Source: Gonium pectorale
Taxonomy: Eukaryota; Chlorophyta; Chlorophyceae; Chlamydomonadales; Volvocaceae
Direction: 5' to 3'
Assembly (NCBI GenBank): GCA_001584585.1
Contig: LSYV01000008.1
Location: 104,724-168,723 of the forward strand
Length of the DNA stretch: 64,000 nt
Part shown: positions 1 to 11,172 of the stretch, piece after piece
How positions within the stretch are numbered: position 1 is the stretch's first letter
Layout: each line of letters begins with the position of its first letter
The notes under the pieces: model-generated
Seen by the model: the letters and a program-made list of their open reading frames with translations, nothing else
Told to the model about the DNA's origin: nothing
The model's database searches: none
Translations under genes and position numbers: made by a program

Positions 1-461
1 GCCACCGGCCACCCCTCGTTCGTCATGTCGTGCTCGTTCACCAACCAGGTGGGAGCGCGTAACAGGCGTGAAGCCGGGTCCTCGCATCGAAAAGGCACTT
101 CCGATTCAGGAGCTTGCTGGGAATGCGCCCGGCAAATGGCATTCGTGGGATATCGCTAGACGCCATATGCTGCTGCGGCAAGGGCCTGGATTGGACAGCA
201 TATTGCCGCGCCAGCGTCGCTCAGCCCTCGGTTGACATTGTGATGGCGCAGGTGATCGCCCAGCTGGAGCTCTGGAACGAGCGCACCACCGGCCGGTACG
301 AGAAGAAGGTCTACGTGCTGCCCAAGCACCTGGACGAGAAGGTGGCCGCGCTCCACCTGCCCAAGCTGGGCGCCAAGCTCACGCGCCTCTCTGCGGAGCA
401 GGCCACTTACATTAACGTCCCCCTGGACGGCCCCTACAAGCCCCTGCACTACCGCTACTAA
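1..461 (+). CDS. AHCY: Adenosylhomocysteinase (SAH hydrolase), C-terminal part
   Basis: This is the 3' end of a gene that begins before the window. Two exons are visible: 1-48 and 252-461, separated by a GT-AG intron at 49-251. The first reads [16 protein letters not shown], which carries the conserved GHP of the NAD-binding domain. The second starts VIAQLELW and ends [10 protein letters not shown] at the stop. This lysine- and tyrosine-ending tail is the hallmark of SAH hydrolase, where it reaches the cofactor of the neighbouring subunit. The segment [15 protein letters not shown] is also near-invariant in the family. The enzyme reversibly splits S-adenosylhomocysteine into adenosine and homocysteine, relieving inhibition of methyltransferases in the cytosol. 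Adenosine kinase, the next enzyme for adenosine, lies at 40111-43869 in the same window. Identification is secure; only about 85 of roughly 485 residues are present. Confidence 0.96.
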
Positions 462-1800
462 GCAGCCTGTCCTGGCTGGCAAGGCCCGTGTAGCGGCCCG
501 CGGACCGGACCGAAGGCTCGGCAGCGGCACCCACCGCCGCACGCCCGTCATTGAGGAGCGTCTGCGGTGGGGCGCGCCGGGAAAGCGTTAGGTGCGACTG
601 CCGTAGGCGGCAGTTCCTGTTTGGGAGGGCCAAGGTTCGTGAGAGCCCTTCGGTCCAGGCTCGGGAACAGCGTTGAGTGGTTTATCGTGGGTGTGTTCGT
701 CGTGGTCGTGAGTTCGGGGCTCAAAATGCGATGCATGTGGATTGCTGCATTTGCTTCCCGAGTTTTGACGTGTCGGTACGGTTTTGGTCGGCAGGCTGCT
801 GTGGCGCATTCTTGCTTGGGCGGGTAGGGCTGGGGTCTACAAGTCCCGCAGCTGGAAGCGTATGTCGTGTCGTAACGGCTGCTGGGAGGGAACCCTGAAC
901 CCCTGTCCTGTTTGGTGGTTGTTTGGTGCGGGTTGATTTCGATGATTTCTATCCGCGGGCGCTGTGAGCCTGGCAGGTAGCCCAGAATGGGTCACGGGCG
1001 CTGCATTTCTGTGCACTGAACTACTCATTCTTCGACTGGTACGAGTTATCAGCGAATGTAACGTGATAATGTCGTCCACTGCTTCCGGCGTGCCATACAG
1101 TGGGGCATGACCTTCAGGCAAGCACGTTCCTTATGTACGTTGTCCAGTCAGTCCATGACGGTGCAGTACTGTGCCCCGCGAGCGTCTACACCGCGGCACC
1201 GCAGCCCTCATGCTGCCAGTGTCGATGTGCGCTTCTAATCTTCCGGAAGCTAACGGGACTCCAGGCCGGGCGGGTGCCACATTACACTTCCTTCCCGGGT
1301 AGGTGAAACAAAGATGCCCGAAAATATGGTTCCCTTGCTGCTCTCACGTCTTATAGTTGCATTTACATGACTTGCTCGTTAGGAGCTCTGCCAAGAACGG
1401 GGATAAGTACAAGGACAGACCCCTGGGTCCAAACTCGGAAGTTGCCGGCATTCGCGGGCTGCAGGCACTGCGTGCTATGGCAACCCAAAATGTTAATGCC
1501 CTTGACGCCAGGTCCTCTGCGCGATTGCTGGGTGGGGTCTATTTGGGCCAGGCTTGCGTCGTAATGTCGTCACTTACGTCCCCGTGCCGAACTACTCACG
1601 ATAGCAAAGCATACTGTGCGAGCCACTGAACCTGACGAGCACGTCGGCCGCGCCGCTATAGGCTACTATCATACCCCCTGACGAACGGAGCAAGCAAATT
1701 ACAGTCGCCAGGAACCCAGTCCCAGAGCGGTAAAGCTGATCAGTACAATTGCAAAGCCTCAACGAAACAATGATGTGACACGGCGACGTGTACAGTAGAG
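462..1800. other. 3' UTR of AHCY and intergenic spacer
   Basis: No convincing coding exon was found. The first part is the 3' untranslated region of the SAH hydrolase gene, up to the TGTAA at 1057. The rest leads into the pseudokinase start codon at 1801. Open frames here are short and look like no known family. Confidence 0.6.
1057..1061 (+). promoter_or_regulatory. TGTAA polyadenylation signal for AHCY
   Basis: This is the first TGTAA after the SAH hydrolase stop codon, about 595 bases downstream. TGTAA is the usual chlorophyte polyadenylation signal, and the distance suits long algal 3' UTRs. Confidence 0.6.
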
Positions 1801-4800
1801 ATGTTGTTTCGCAGTCGACTCTCCGCTAGTAGAGGGAGCCTAGTCGCTGGCCGTTGCGTCAGTCGGCGGCTTCGGAATTACGATGCTCCTCTTCGGCTCG
1901 GGCCCAGGTGCCGGAGCACCCCCGGCGACGCCGACGCGTCGTCGGGGGACATCGACTCGTTAGCTCGCATGCTCAGCCAGCAAGCAGCCAAGCTCCGGGC
2001 GTCCATTGGCGACGACGAGCTGCGAAAAAGCTATGACGGGTTCGAAGACGCGCCAAACAGCGGCCTCCTCGGCCTCCAGGTGGGGCGGCGACCCGGGCGG
2101 GGCCGGTCCCTGTCCTACAGGGGCCACGGCACGCGACCTTCCGCCTGCCCAACATCCGAGCCCTTGCGCTGCTCCAGCTCAGCAACCTTACACCGCCACC
2201 CCATGTACTGCTTGATCCAGTGCGTGCCGAGGGCCCGGTTCATAACCTAAGGCGAGCGTCCGTCTGGGCCAACAGCAACCCGCCCCCTGGCGCCCTTGCC
2301 CGGTACCCCGCGTAAGCAGGCGCTCCAGCTCGAGGAGCGGGTGTTCAAGGAGATCGGCCCGGGATTCTTCGACTCGGATGACTTCGAAGTGCTGCAGCAG
2401 CTCGGGCGGATCAGCGTCATGCGGGTGCGGGTGTGGGGGGTAGAGGGTTGGAAGGCATTCTCAGTAGAGAAGCCCTGGGGCTCCCGGGTGTGGGGGGCCC
2501 GGGGCAACGGGGCGCGAGGCGGTCGAAGGGGCGGGCTCGGGTGCCGGCGAGCGGGGACCGGACGGAACGCGAATCGCGCACTATGGGCACCAGCACATGC
2601 GTATGCAGACCGCCGCTGTCCAGGCACGAGCTGCCCGCGGCGCGCAACCCGGTAGGGTTGTGCATGTCGGTACCGATACGCGGGAGGAGGCATGGGCTCA
2701 CGGGCGGCGCGCTGGTTTGGGCGCCGTTCCACCGTCACTCTGGGGCGGGCCGGGCTGGGCCTTGCGCGGACGGCCCCGGGATAGCGGGCGCGGGCGCGGG
2801 CGTAGTCCCGCGGCTTTTATAGGTACGGCGCCCGTACGTGTGCGGCTCCCACGACGTACCGGTACCGTACACGGCGTGTGGCCCCAGCCGCCTGCCCCCC
2901 GCCCGCCCGCCCGCGATGCGGCCGTGCTACTTTCCCCGCAGTCCGACGGGGGGAGCGTGGACGGCACCACGGCCGTCATCGCCTACGCGGCGCGCTTCCT
3001 GCCGCGACTGCCCATGCAGCGGGCTCTGACGGTGCTCCTCAAGGTGCGGGTGGGGTCGAGTGGGTGGGCAGCGGCCGAGGACGGGGAGGGGGCCAGCCCC
3101 GTCGCTCGAGGTGCGGGCGTTCGATACCTAGTTGAAGGCGGGGGGCGGCGCGGAGCTTTGGATTGCTTTGTATGATAGGTGTTAGCGACCGTGTGCCGGC
3201 TGCCCGCCGACAGGAGTACCTCCCGGTGTCCAAGGCCGTTGCCTTCAACGAACTGCTCGTACTGTCCAAGCTGTGCGGATTGCCGGAGGACCAGTACTCG
3301 GTAAGTGCGCGCCAATGCGAGCAAGCGACCGTGTAGTGGGACGTGAATTGGCTCGTGCGCGTGAGGGCAGCTGACCTCCGACCTAGGCTGCGCCTCCACG
3401 CTTGGACGCCGATTGCTTTATGACTGCCTCTCGGTTGGCGGTGCAAGATCGGGGAAGAGGATCGCATCTTTGTGCGCCTGTGTCTTCTAACACCTCCCGA
3501 CTCTTAGGTTTGTCCTCGTCACCTCGATGCTCCCCCACGCGCCCGCCCCGCAGGCCGCCAACCGGCCGGCCACCCGCAGACCGCCCATCGTGCCGCTGCT
3601 GGGCTACTTTGTTTCTGCGCCCACCGAGGAGGCCGCCTCTCTCTCCATGGACGCCGAGGCGGACAGCGTGTGGCTGGTGTACAAGTGGGAGGGGCTGCGG
3701 CCGCTCAACATGTACCTCACGGACGTGCGGCCGCCGGAGCCCGCCAAGTCGTTCTTCAAGAAGAAGTGAGTTAGGGGTGGGGGGCCCCAGATGCCGGGCG
3801 CTTCGCGCCCCGCGTTCAAGTTAGAGCGGCTCTGGGACGGGTACAGGCCTGGGAGACAAGACCTTCTGCGTGCCGGTATCCGTGCATGCGGCTTCGCATG
3901 ATGGGTTTTCTTTTGCGCTGAGGTGGCAGGGCGGTGGGGCTGTCAAACGGCGGTCGCGCGTGTCGCGAGGCGCCAGCGGGGCTTTGCGAGCCATGATACG
4001 TACGGGCGGGCTGCCACCAGTGCAAGCCAGCTGTGGATGCGCGGTCCATGGTAAGGCGCTCCTTCGTTGCCGGCTGGCTGCCGGCTCCCTGTTGCCGCAC
4101 CCATCCGTGTGACGCCGCACGCGCAGGGAGGTCGCCGAGGCGGAGGCGTGGCGCGCGCGGCACTCGATGCTGCGGTCGCTGGCGCGCGCTCTGCTGAGCG
4201 CGGTGGCCTACTGCCACGGCGCGGGGGTGGTCCACGGGTCGCTGTCGACCGGCACAATCTTCATCTCATCCTTTGACGACGCCGACGCCGGCTCGCTGTT
4301 CGTCAAGCTGGACAACTTCGGCTTTGGCCGGCTGGATCCCGCAGGTGGGTCCCACACTCTCTACATCGGGAGATGAGAAGAGAATCTCGCAACATCGTTT
4401 GAGGCTCAGGAAGTTAGGGTATTCGATGGTTCTTGGCGGCTTGGTGCGTCTGCACGCAGCGCCAGCATTCTGCACAGCCTCCTTCCTCGCTGCGGAACCG
4501 TGGGTGCATCGGCCGCAGGTCCGCGCGAACACGCGCCACCCCCCCCTCCTCCACACCCCTGCCGTCACCCACCCCACCCCCCGCGGACCCCTCCTCCCCC
4601 ACTACCAGGCGGCTTGGGCGCCCCGCTGGGGTTGGCCAACCCGCAGCTGCCGGGGCAGGATATCGACAGCGTCGCGCCGCGGGAGGGCCGCAAGCACGAC
4701 CTGCAGGTGCGAACCAGACCAGCCAGGCGGGTGGTGGTAGCGCGCCCCTGGACAGAGGATGGCCTACCTGACTTGCGCAACCTTAGCCCCTGACGTGGGG

Positions 4801-5541
4801 GTTGAGCTGGGTGCTGGGGGGCTGCGCTGAGTATGGCCTTCTTGCTTGCCGCCTCGTTTCCCTCACGCGCGTGCGTCGACTACGGTGTTGCTATCTCCCA
4901 TGGTGGTGCGATGTGACGCCCGCACCGCGCCCACTGCTCACCAACTATCTCGCGTGTACGGCAACAGCGCCGCGCTCATCCCCCCTCCCGCCCTACTCAG
5001 GGAAAGTGCTGTCCCTAACCCCCGCCCCGCTGCTCCTTTCCACGCCGCGTGCTGACCCGCTGCAGGCCACCGCCATCACGCTGCTCGAGGTGTTCTCCGC
5101 GGGCACTGCCACCTCGCCCGCCGGAGTGCTGCCCCGCACCTCCATCACTCGCCTGCTGTTCGACATCTACGCTGGTGAGGCCGTAAGCCCCAGCCCTGTG
5201 CGCGGAGGCTGTGCGCTGAAGTTTGCCTGTCATCTGTTGGGGCTGCAGCCATCGACTGCCCAACGATCAATGTTGGTTTCATGTTTTTTGTGCTGCGGCT
5301 GCGGACCGCAGCGTAGTAGCATACTCCGCCGTGCTCCACCTGCCGCTACGTGCCGTCCTTTGCCGTACCAGATGACATGGCGGGGCTGCGGTCGTACGCC
5401 GAGGACGACCCCGCGCTGGGGCGGCTGGTAGCTCTGCTGGACGAGGGCGAGCGCTGCGGCTGGGACTTCATCGGCGAGCTGGTGCGCGGCGTCCGGCCGG
5501 CGGAGGAGCTGATGCTGCACCCCTTCCTGGCGATGGCGTGA
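1801..5541 (+). CDS. Plastid-type protein kinase-like protein, probable pseudokinase
   Basis: Nine exons join in frame to about 459 residues: 1801-2079, 2320-2424, 2942-3043, 3214-3300, 3554-3765, 4127-4344, 4609-4706, 5066-5174 and 5372-5541. The first about 45 residues (MLFRSRLSASRG...) are rich in Arg and Ser and acid-poor, like a transit peptide. A kinase fold follows: a degenerate glycine loop (VLQQLGR), a candidate beta-3 lysine (LTVLLKEY), a hinge (WLVYKWEGL), helix E (LLSAVAYCHGAGVVHG) and a typical C-lobe end (PAEELMLHPFL). The HRD position reads HGS, and the DFG motif reads NFG within LDNFGFG. The catalytic base and the metal-binding Asp are therefore both missing, so I infer a regulatory or scaffolding pseudokinase rather than an active enzyme. 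The partner is unknown. Exons 5-9 are well supported; exon 3 and the plastid location are less certain. Confidence 0.78.
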
Positions 5542-8025
5542 TGCCATAGTCACGCAGGGAGACACCGTGTGAAAAACACGGTGTGCGGGCGGAGCGCCGC
5601 TCCCGGCAGGGCCAATGACGAGGAACAAGAAGCACCGGGACAGGGGTGGCGGGTGCGGAGGCGGAGGGGGAAGAGGAGGTGTGCGTCAGCGGCCCTGGGC
5701 GCGCCTCGCCGTAATGCGGAAGGCGCGAGGTGGATGGCCGCGATGCGGGAGGAGGAGGGAGGGCCACCTGGCGGGCTGCGGTGGCGAGCTGGCGACAGCA
5801 GCTTGGGGGAGGCGCGGTTGTGGCACGGGATGGCGTGGCCGGGGCAAGCAAGCTGCGGTGGCCTGGGGTGTGGACCCACAAGCAGCGGTTTATTGCCGAC
5901 CACACTGCAGGATGAAGGGGGAAGTCTGTTTGGTGCGGCTGGCCGATCGTCAAACTGCGTTGGCGCTGTCCGGGGCGCAGACCTCGATGAGGCGGAGAAA
6001 CGCAGGCGGCACAGGGCGGAGTGAATGCGTGTAAGTGAGGGGTAAACGATTGGGGCGGGTCTGGCAGTGCTGAGGAAGGATCGTGAGACTAAGGGTGCGG
6101 CATTGCATACGGCCGGAACACCGGTATCTTGGGGGCATGGGGCTCGAGCCATCTGCGAGCTCGGCAGCCGGCTGCGTCCTGCAGCACCTTTGGGGTACGC
6201 AGGCTTAAGGGTTGTGCGACTTGTGCCCGGCAAGAACCTGACCACATGCCCCAACTCCACTGCCCAGACCACCAGCCCCATACAGCGGCTGTCATGCATG
6301 GCATCGCAGGGTACTGAACAGCCTGAAACCCAAAAAAACCCATGGCGGGACACCCCATCGGAGGGACTCCTGGTTGCTGTGTTTCCGTCCTGCAGCGCGG
6401 CATACATCGCGCAGCACCCACGACTGACACTCCCGCGGTGTAAAGATTCGGCCCACAGTGCAGGGATGCGCCGTGTCGCAGGTTTACGCTGGTTGGGGCC
6501 GTGTCTAGGGGAGTTAATGCACAGGTGTGGTAAACTATCTTCATGTCCTGTGCAGGTTTCCCGTGTGGCTAGTGAGGACGTAAGGAATAAGGGACCGACA
6601 ATCGAGCCATTTGGTAATGGTTACACTCTGCACGCTTTCCGCCCCAGCCTGTACCGTCTCGTCTCTCCGCATCGTTCTGCGTCTGTGCCCGATCCCGCCT
6701 ACGTACGGCATCTTGAGGCATGCAAACGGAACACGCTGCCCATTAAGATACCCCTAGTCCTCCTGCAACGTGACAAGCACCGGACCCAGCGAAACAGAAC
6801 TTGCGGTAAACGAAGCCTACAAATAGGGGAGCCTGAAGTCCCTTGCCGACTACTGCTACGGCGCCGCCGCGTACCAGTACGGCTAGTGCCGCGGATTTCA
6901 CCGCCCGCGACCAAGCGCGCAGCAGGTATACCTCGCGAAGCACCTGGTGTCCGCAAAGGACAAAAAAAGCTCAACGCCAGCCACCGCTGTGGGCACGTGT
7001 CCTAGAGGTCCCCCGCGCTCTCACCCGCCAGCCCCCACTGTCGGGCCCCCCACTGTCTGCTCCCCCACTGCCAGACCTCCCCAAATCTGTCTTGCGCCAC
7101 CGCATAGCCACCCGTGGGCTGCCCACACACGCGCACCGACCGCAGCACGTCGCCACAGCGACCCCATACAGAAGGCCGCAACCCCTCCTCACGAAGCACG
7201 CCCTCTGCCGCGCCTTCGCCACGAGCGCCGGTCGCTCGAGTCCGTGAGCTCGCGTCCGCTGCGGCGCTGGCTGGACGATGGGGGCCCCTCCGTCTTAAGT
7301 CCCGCGCGCCCATCCAAGCTCCTCCCTGCCGCGCCGCCGCCGCGGCGCTCAGCCATCGAAGTCGGAGCGCCAGTACTGCGACGTCCCCGGGTACATGATG
7401 TCTGCGAGGCGGGGTACAAAAGGGTGATGAGGCACTGTCACTAGAGGAGCATTGAGCGCACGTCGCGTAGTCCCCAGCTCAACGCAGCGAGGCGGGGGGA
7501 AGAGGCTAAGAGCACTAAACGATATAGTTGTGGCCTACGAACGACGGGGCCAAGACGACGCACCTGGGGGGCCCGGGCATGACATATCGCAATTACGGTA
7601 TGAAAACGAACAGCAACGCAATTTTACTCATTTGCCTCGAACTTGCAGCCAAGGCAAGCAGGACTAGAAAGGCGCCTAGCCCTCTTCGCCCGCTTGCTGC
7701 CCCCTAGTACACCACTACTCCCACGCAATACGTTGCAGGCCCCCACCACACAGGAATCATACGCAACTCCCTTTCCCTATCCTCCCTGCCTGAGCCCACG
7801 TCCTCAATGGCCCGCCGTGCCGTCGGGTCTGCACTTCGCAAGCGCTCTTCGCGGACACCTCGCTTCTTTTGCAGCTGGCCAGGCATACCACCAATCACTC
7901 CCACCTGTTAGCCCGCTCCTGTTGCCTATACCTCTAACCCCGATTGCCAGCATCGTGTCAGCCACTATAGTCTGAGACACCTGAGGCATGTGCGTCCCTC
8001 GTACCCGTCCCTTTCCCACCCCGGG
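5542..8025. other. Convergent 3' region between pseudokinase and ClpR gene
   Basis: The two flanking genes point toward each other, so this stretch should hold both 3' UTRs. The part from 5542 to about 6050 is G-rich and ends at a TGTAA. The rest, 6050-8025, is Pro/Arg-biased in translation and shows no family signature on either strand. A minus-strand TGTAA (plus-strand TTACA at 6621-6625) is the nearest candidate signal for the ClpR transcript, implying a long 3' UTR or a missed last exon. Confidence 0.5.
6030..6034 (+). promoter_or_regulatory. TGTAA polyadenylation signal for pseudokinase
   Basis: First TGTAA after the pseudokinase stop at 5541, within GCGTGTAAGTGAGG, about 490 bases downstream. 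Confidence 0.55.
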
Positions 8026-10962
8026 TCAACCATTTGCTCCTGGAAATCCCCACCCCGGGCCGCGCTCACTTGTGGGCAGCGGCTGCTCCTCGTCGTCCCA
8101 CAGCCCCAGCTCCGCGATCTCGCTGCCCATCTTCTGCCAGTCCTTAAACACCACGTTCTCCTCCTTGGGCTCCAGGACCTGTGCATACGTAGGTTTTCGC
8201 CGGGGACGGGGATGCGTAGGTAAGGCAAAGCGGAGAAGTTAGCGCTGCGAGCCGTGCTCGGGCCACAGGGGTCGGGGTGCGAAGTTAAATGGACACGTCA
8301 ACCGCCCGCCTGAATCCCTGCGCTGCAGGGACCTTGTCAGGTACAGTCGCTCAAGTGTGGCCGCGGGCCCCAGCACACATGGCTACAGGTTCATTTCCGC
8401 CTGTCCGGCACTAGGACCTGCACTGTGATAGATTGTAGGCCCGAGGGCCTAACGGGTCGACACGATTGGTTGCCACCTCCGCCACCTCCCCCTCCCCTTC
8501 CAGGCACAGCCCGTGCTCGCTGGCCTGCGCCGAGCACCGATGTAACCGGACGTATACACACAGCAACCCGACCGGGATCACCTCCCCCTGACCAAGCTGC
8601 TGCTCCCAGGCAGCGTTGAAGCTGCAAGTCCCCTACGACCGTCGTACGCACCGTGTCGATGAGGCCGTACGACACAGCCTCGTACGGGTTGAAGTACCGC
8701 GGTCGGACGAAGTCCGCCTGAATCTGCTCCTCCGACTTGTTGGTGCAGGCAGCCAGGTACTTGGCCTGGGGGCAAGGAGAGGCGAAGTGGGGGAGTCGAA
8801 GAGGCGAACGATTGAGTACAAAGGGGCAGGCGCAGGCATACGAGAAGGTAGGGATCCGGCGGCAAACCCTGGCGCTGCGCAGTCGGCTGCATTGACGGGC
8901 GCTGCCACAGCGGAACGGTGTCGTCGCGCCGCCGCCTCCCGAGGCGAGGAGGGGGACTGTACAGCACCGCTTGCCAGGCGATCCCGAGCGCCCAAGAGCA
9001 GCCCATGGCTCGTGGGAACGCAAGGAACTCCTGCCCTCCTACTCCACCGCCGGCCGTTAGCCTCCCAAGCGCTGCGCCTTCAGCGCCTTCAGCGCCGGGC
9101 GCACGCACGCACCAGCGCCCACGTGGCAGGCGTGGATCCAGCCGCAGCCGCCTGACACCAAACGCATGCTACACCCGCCAAACGCATGCTACACCCGCAC
9201 GGCGCCACATACACATACACGCTGTGTGCCGCGTCCCGCAGAAGCCACGCCGCCGCACCCAGCCCGGGGCTGCTGGGGCCAGAACTCTGGGCGCACCGGG
9301 CTGCCCGGCCCTGCACACGGGGAACGCCGCCCCAGGCCAAGACCAGCGCCACAGCGGTGCTGAACGAAGGGGACAGGAGCGGCATGACGATCCGCCGCTT
9401 CGCCCGGCCTGGCCGCTTCGAGCAGCGAGAGCGCTGCCGACACTCCTGGTGGCTCGTGTCCGCTCCGGTCGGCGCTGCTTTGGTGCTGGCCCGGCTGACG
9501 GTCCTGCTGGGCAGCTCGCCTAGCTGCTGCGCGTGGTGGCCCAAAGCGCCACATGATCCCTCCCAAGGAGGTGGTGGGGCCCACCGGTGGAGGAGGCGGG
9601 CAGCGGCCCCAGTACGCCCCCGCCGCCCAGCACCTGCGCTCCATCGCCTCCTCCATGGCCGCTTGAGCGTCCGACGCATCGCCGATGTGGCCCGCGCTGC
9701 ACCGGCTGCGGTTCCCCTCCCGAATCTTCCAGCTATGCACCCATGTTCCTTCCTGTGCCCTGCTCGGCTTCCTGTCCACCATGACCCGTGCCTTCCTCCC
9801 GGCCCACTCCACCCTCCATCTGACGCCCACTGACGCCCTATCCCAAGAGCCGGGGCCGGCAAAAAGTAGCCCCTCGTGCTGCCCCAGCCCCACCATGGTC
9901 TGCGACTTCTCCCGAGTGATCTTGCGGTAAATGTCGATATCCGAGGCCTGCATGCCGCTCAGCCGCTGCAGCGGCTGCCGGAGCATGATGGTGGACGAGC
10001 GCAGCGAGGCGCGCTTGCCCTGTGGGGGGCAAGAGACAACCGCGTCAGCAGTCGGGGAGCGGAGAGAAATGGGCCGGGGCCACAGCCCCAGAGCTGGTAC
10101 GCAAGCTGGCACACGCATGCACCACAACGGGGCCCAGGCGCAGCACCCGTACCACACCACGTCCCCAACCACCAAGCCAAATTCCAGAAGCCATACAGCT
10201 ATGGTCGCCCCGTCCTGCTCGGTTCAGCCCTCACCGGCGATCCCGCGCTGAGGAGCAGCGCGGCCTCCCCGAACGCGTTGCCGACGCAGAGCGTGTAGAT
10301 GGGGCAGAACTTCTGCACACCCTTCATCATATGGTACACGGCAATGGCCTCGTGCTCATTGCCAAACTTGGTCGTGTTTTTCTGCAGGCCCCAAGACACG
10401 TAATTGCTGTGAGGATGCGTGCCGTGGGGGGTTTCAGGGAGTCCACGGCAAGGACGATGAGCCCCCCCACCCACCGCGATGCCGGTCGAGTTGATGTAGA
10501 AGAAGATCGGGTCCGGCGCCTCTTGCACGAGCACGAACAGCTGAGCCGTAAGCAGCTCCGCGACGGACGAGTCGATGGGCATGCCCTGCGCCACAACCCG
10601 ACAGCGTTGGCCCCCGTGCCCGAACTGCCGGAGCGTTCCGCGTATGCATTCAGATTCGCACCAGGTACATGATGCGCTCCGTAAAGAGACGCGTAGCGAG
10701 GTCGGGCGGCGGGCCAGCCTCCTTCCACAGCTTCTTTCGCAGGTGCGACAGTTTGCGCTGCGTTGAAGAGCCATTGAACGCGATCAGCCCACAGCGCTGT
10801 TTGGCATGCTGTAAGGGAGATGAGTGCACGCACCGCCTGCACAGCCACGCTTCCTCGCCGAGATGGCCTTGCCGCCAGCGCTAGCCGCTGGGGCACAGCC
10901 TTCCTGCCTACGTTTACATGGCAGCGGCCCAAGCAGCCCGATTGGCTGCTCAAGCAGTTCAT
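8026..10962 (-). CDS. CLPR4: ATP-dependent Clp protease, non-catalytic subunit ClpR (best fit ClpR4), plastid
   Basis: Seven minus-strand exons give about 308 residues: 10962-10834, 10808-10662, 10585-10475, 10381-10235, 10019-9894, 8765-8652 and 8178-8026. Residues 1-43 look like a plastid transit peptide ending SVAVQA. The ClpP fold follows: MYLGMPIDSSVAELL, FFYINSTGIA, CVGNAFGEAALLLSAG, STIMLRQP and RPRYFNPYEAVSYGLID. In active ClpP the GQAAS serine and the MIHQP histidine are catalytic. Here they are Gly167 and Arg192, which defines a ClpR subunit. The CVGN(A)xGEAALLL and STIM(x)xQP motifs fit plant ClpR4 best. It would sit in the heteromeric ring of the chloroplast Clp core, structural rather than proteolytic. 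Odd points: the gap between exons 1 and 2 is only 25 bases, and an unused strong donor lies in the last exon (CAAGTGAGC), so the C terminus may differ. Confidence 0.88.
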
Positions 10963-11172
10963 ACCGCTAGTGACACTCCCCGATCTATCGCTCCTCCTAT
11001 TAAAGCATTAAAGCAATCAGCGTAGATCTGGGTTGCACATAGAAGCAGCGTATGCGCGCGAAGCAAGACGCAAGGCAACACTGCCGTGAATCCGTGTGTT
11101 TCGCGAACCCCTACTCGCCCAGCCTATGCTGACCACACTCTCCAGGATCACCAGCTTTTCTTGTAAAAACAA
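10963..11172. promoter_or_regulatory. Shared divergent promoter region, ClpR / rhomboid
   Basis: Two start codons point away from each other across 210 bases. The spacer must hold both 5' UTRs and both core promoters, so it is a likely bidirectional promoter. An AT-rich patch (TATTAAAGCATTAAAGC) lies near 10998-11014. No element is certain. Confidence 0.45.
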
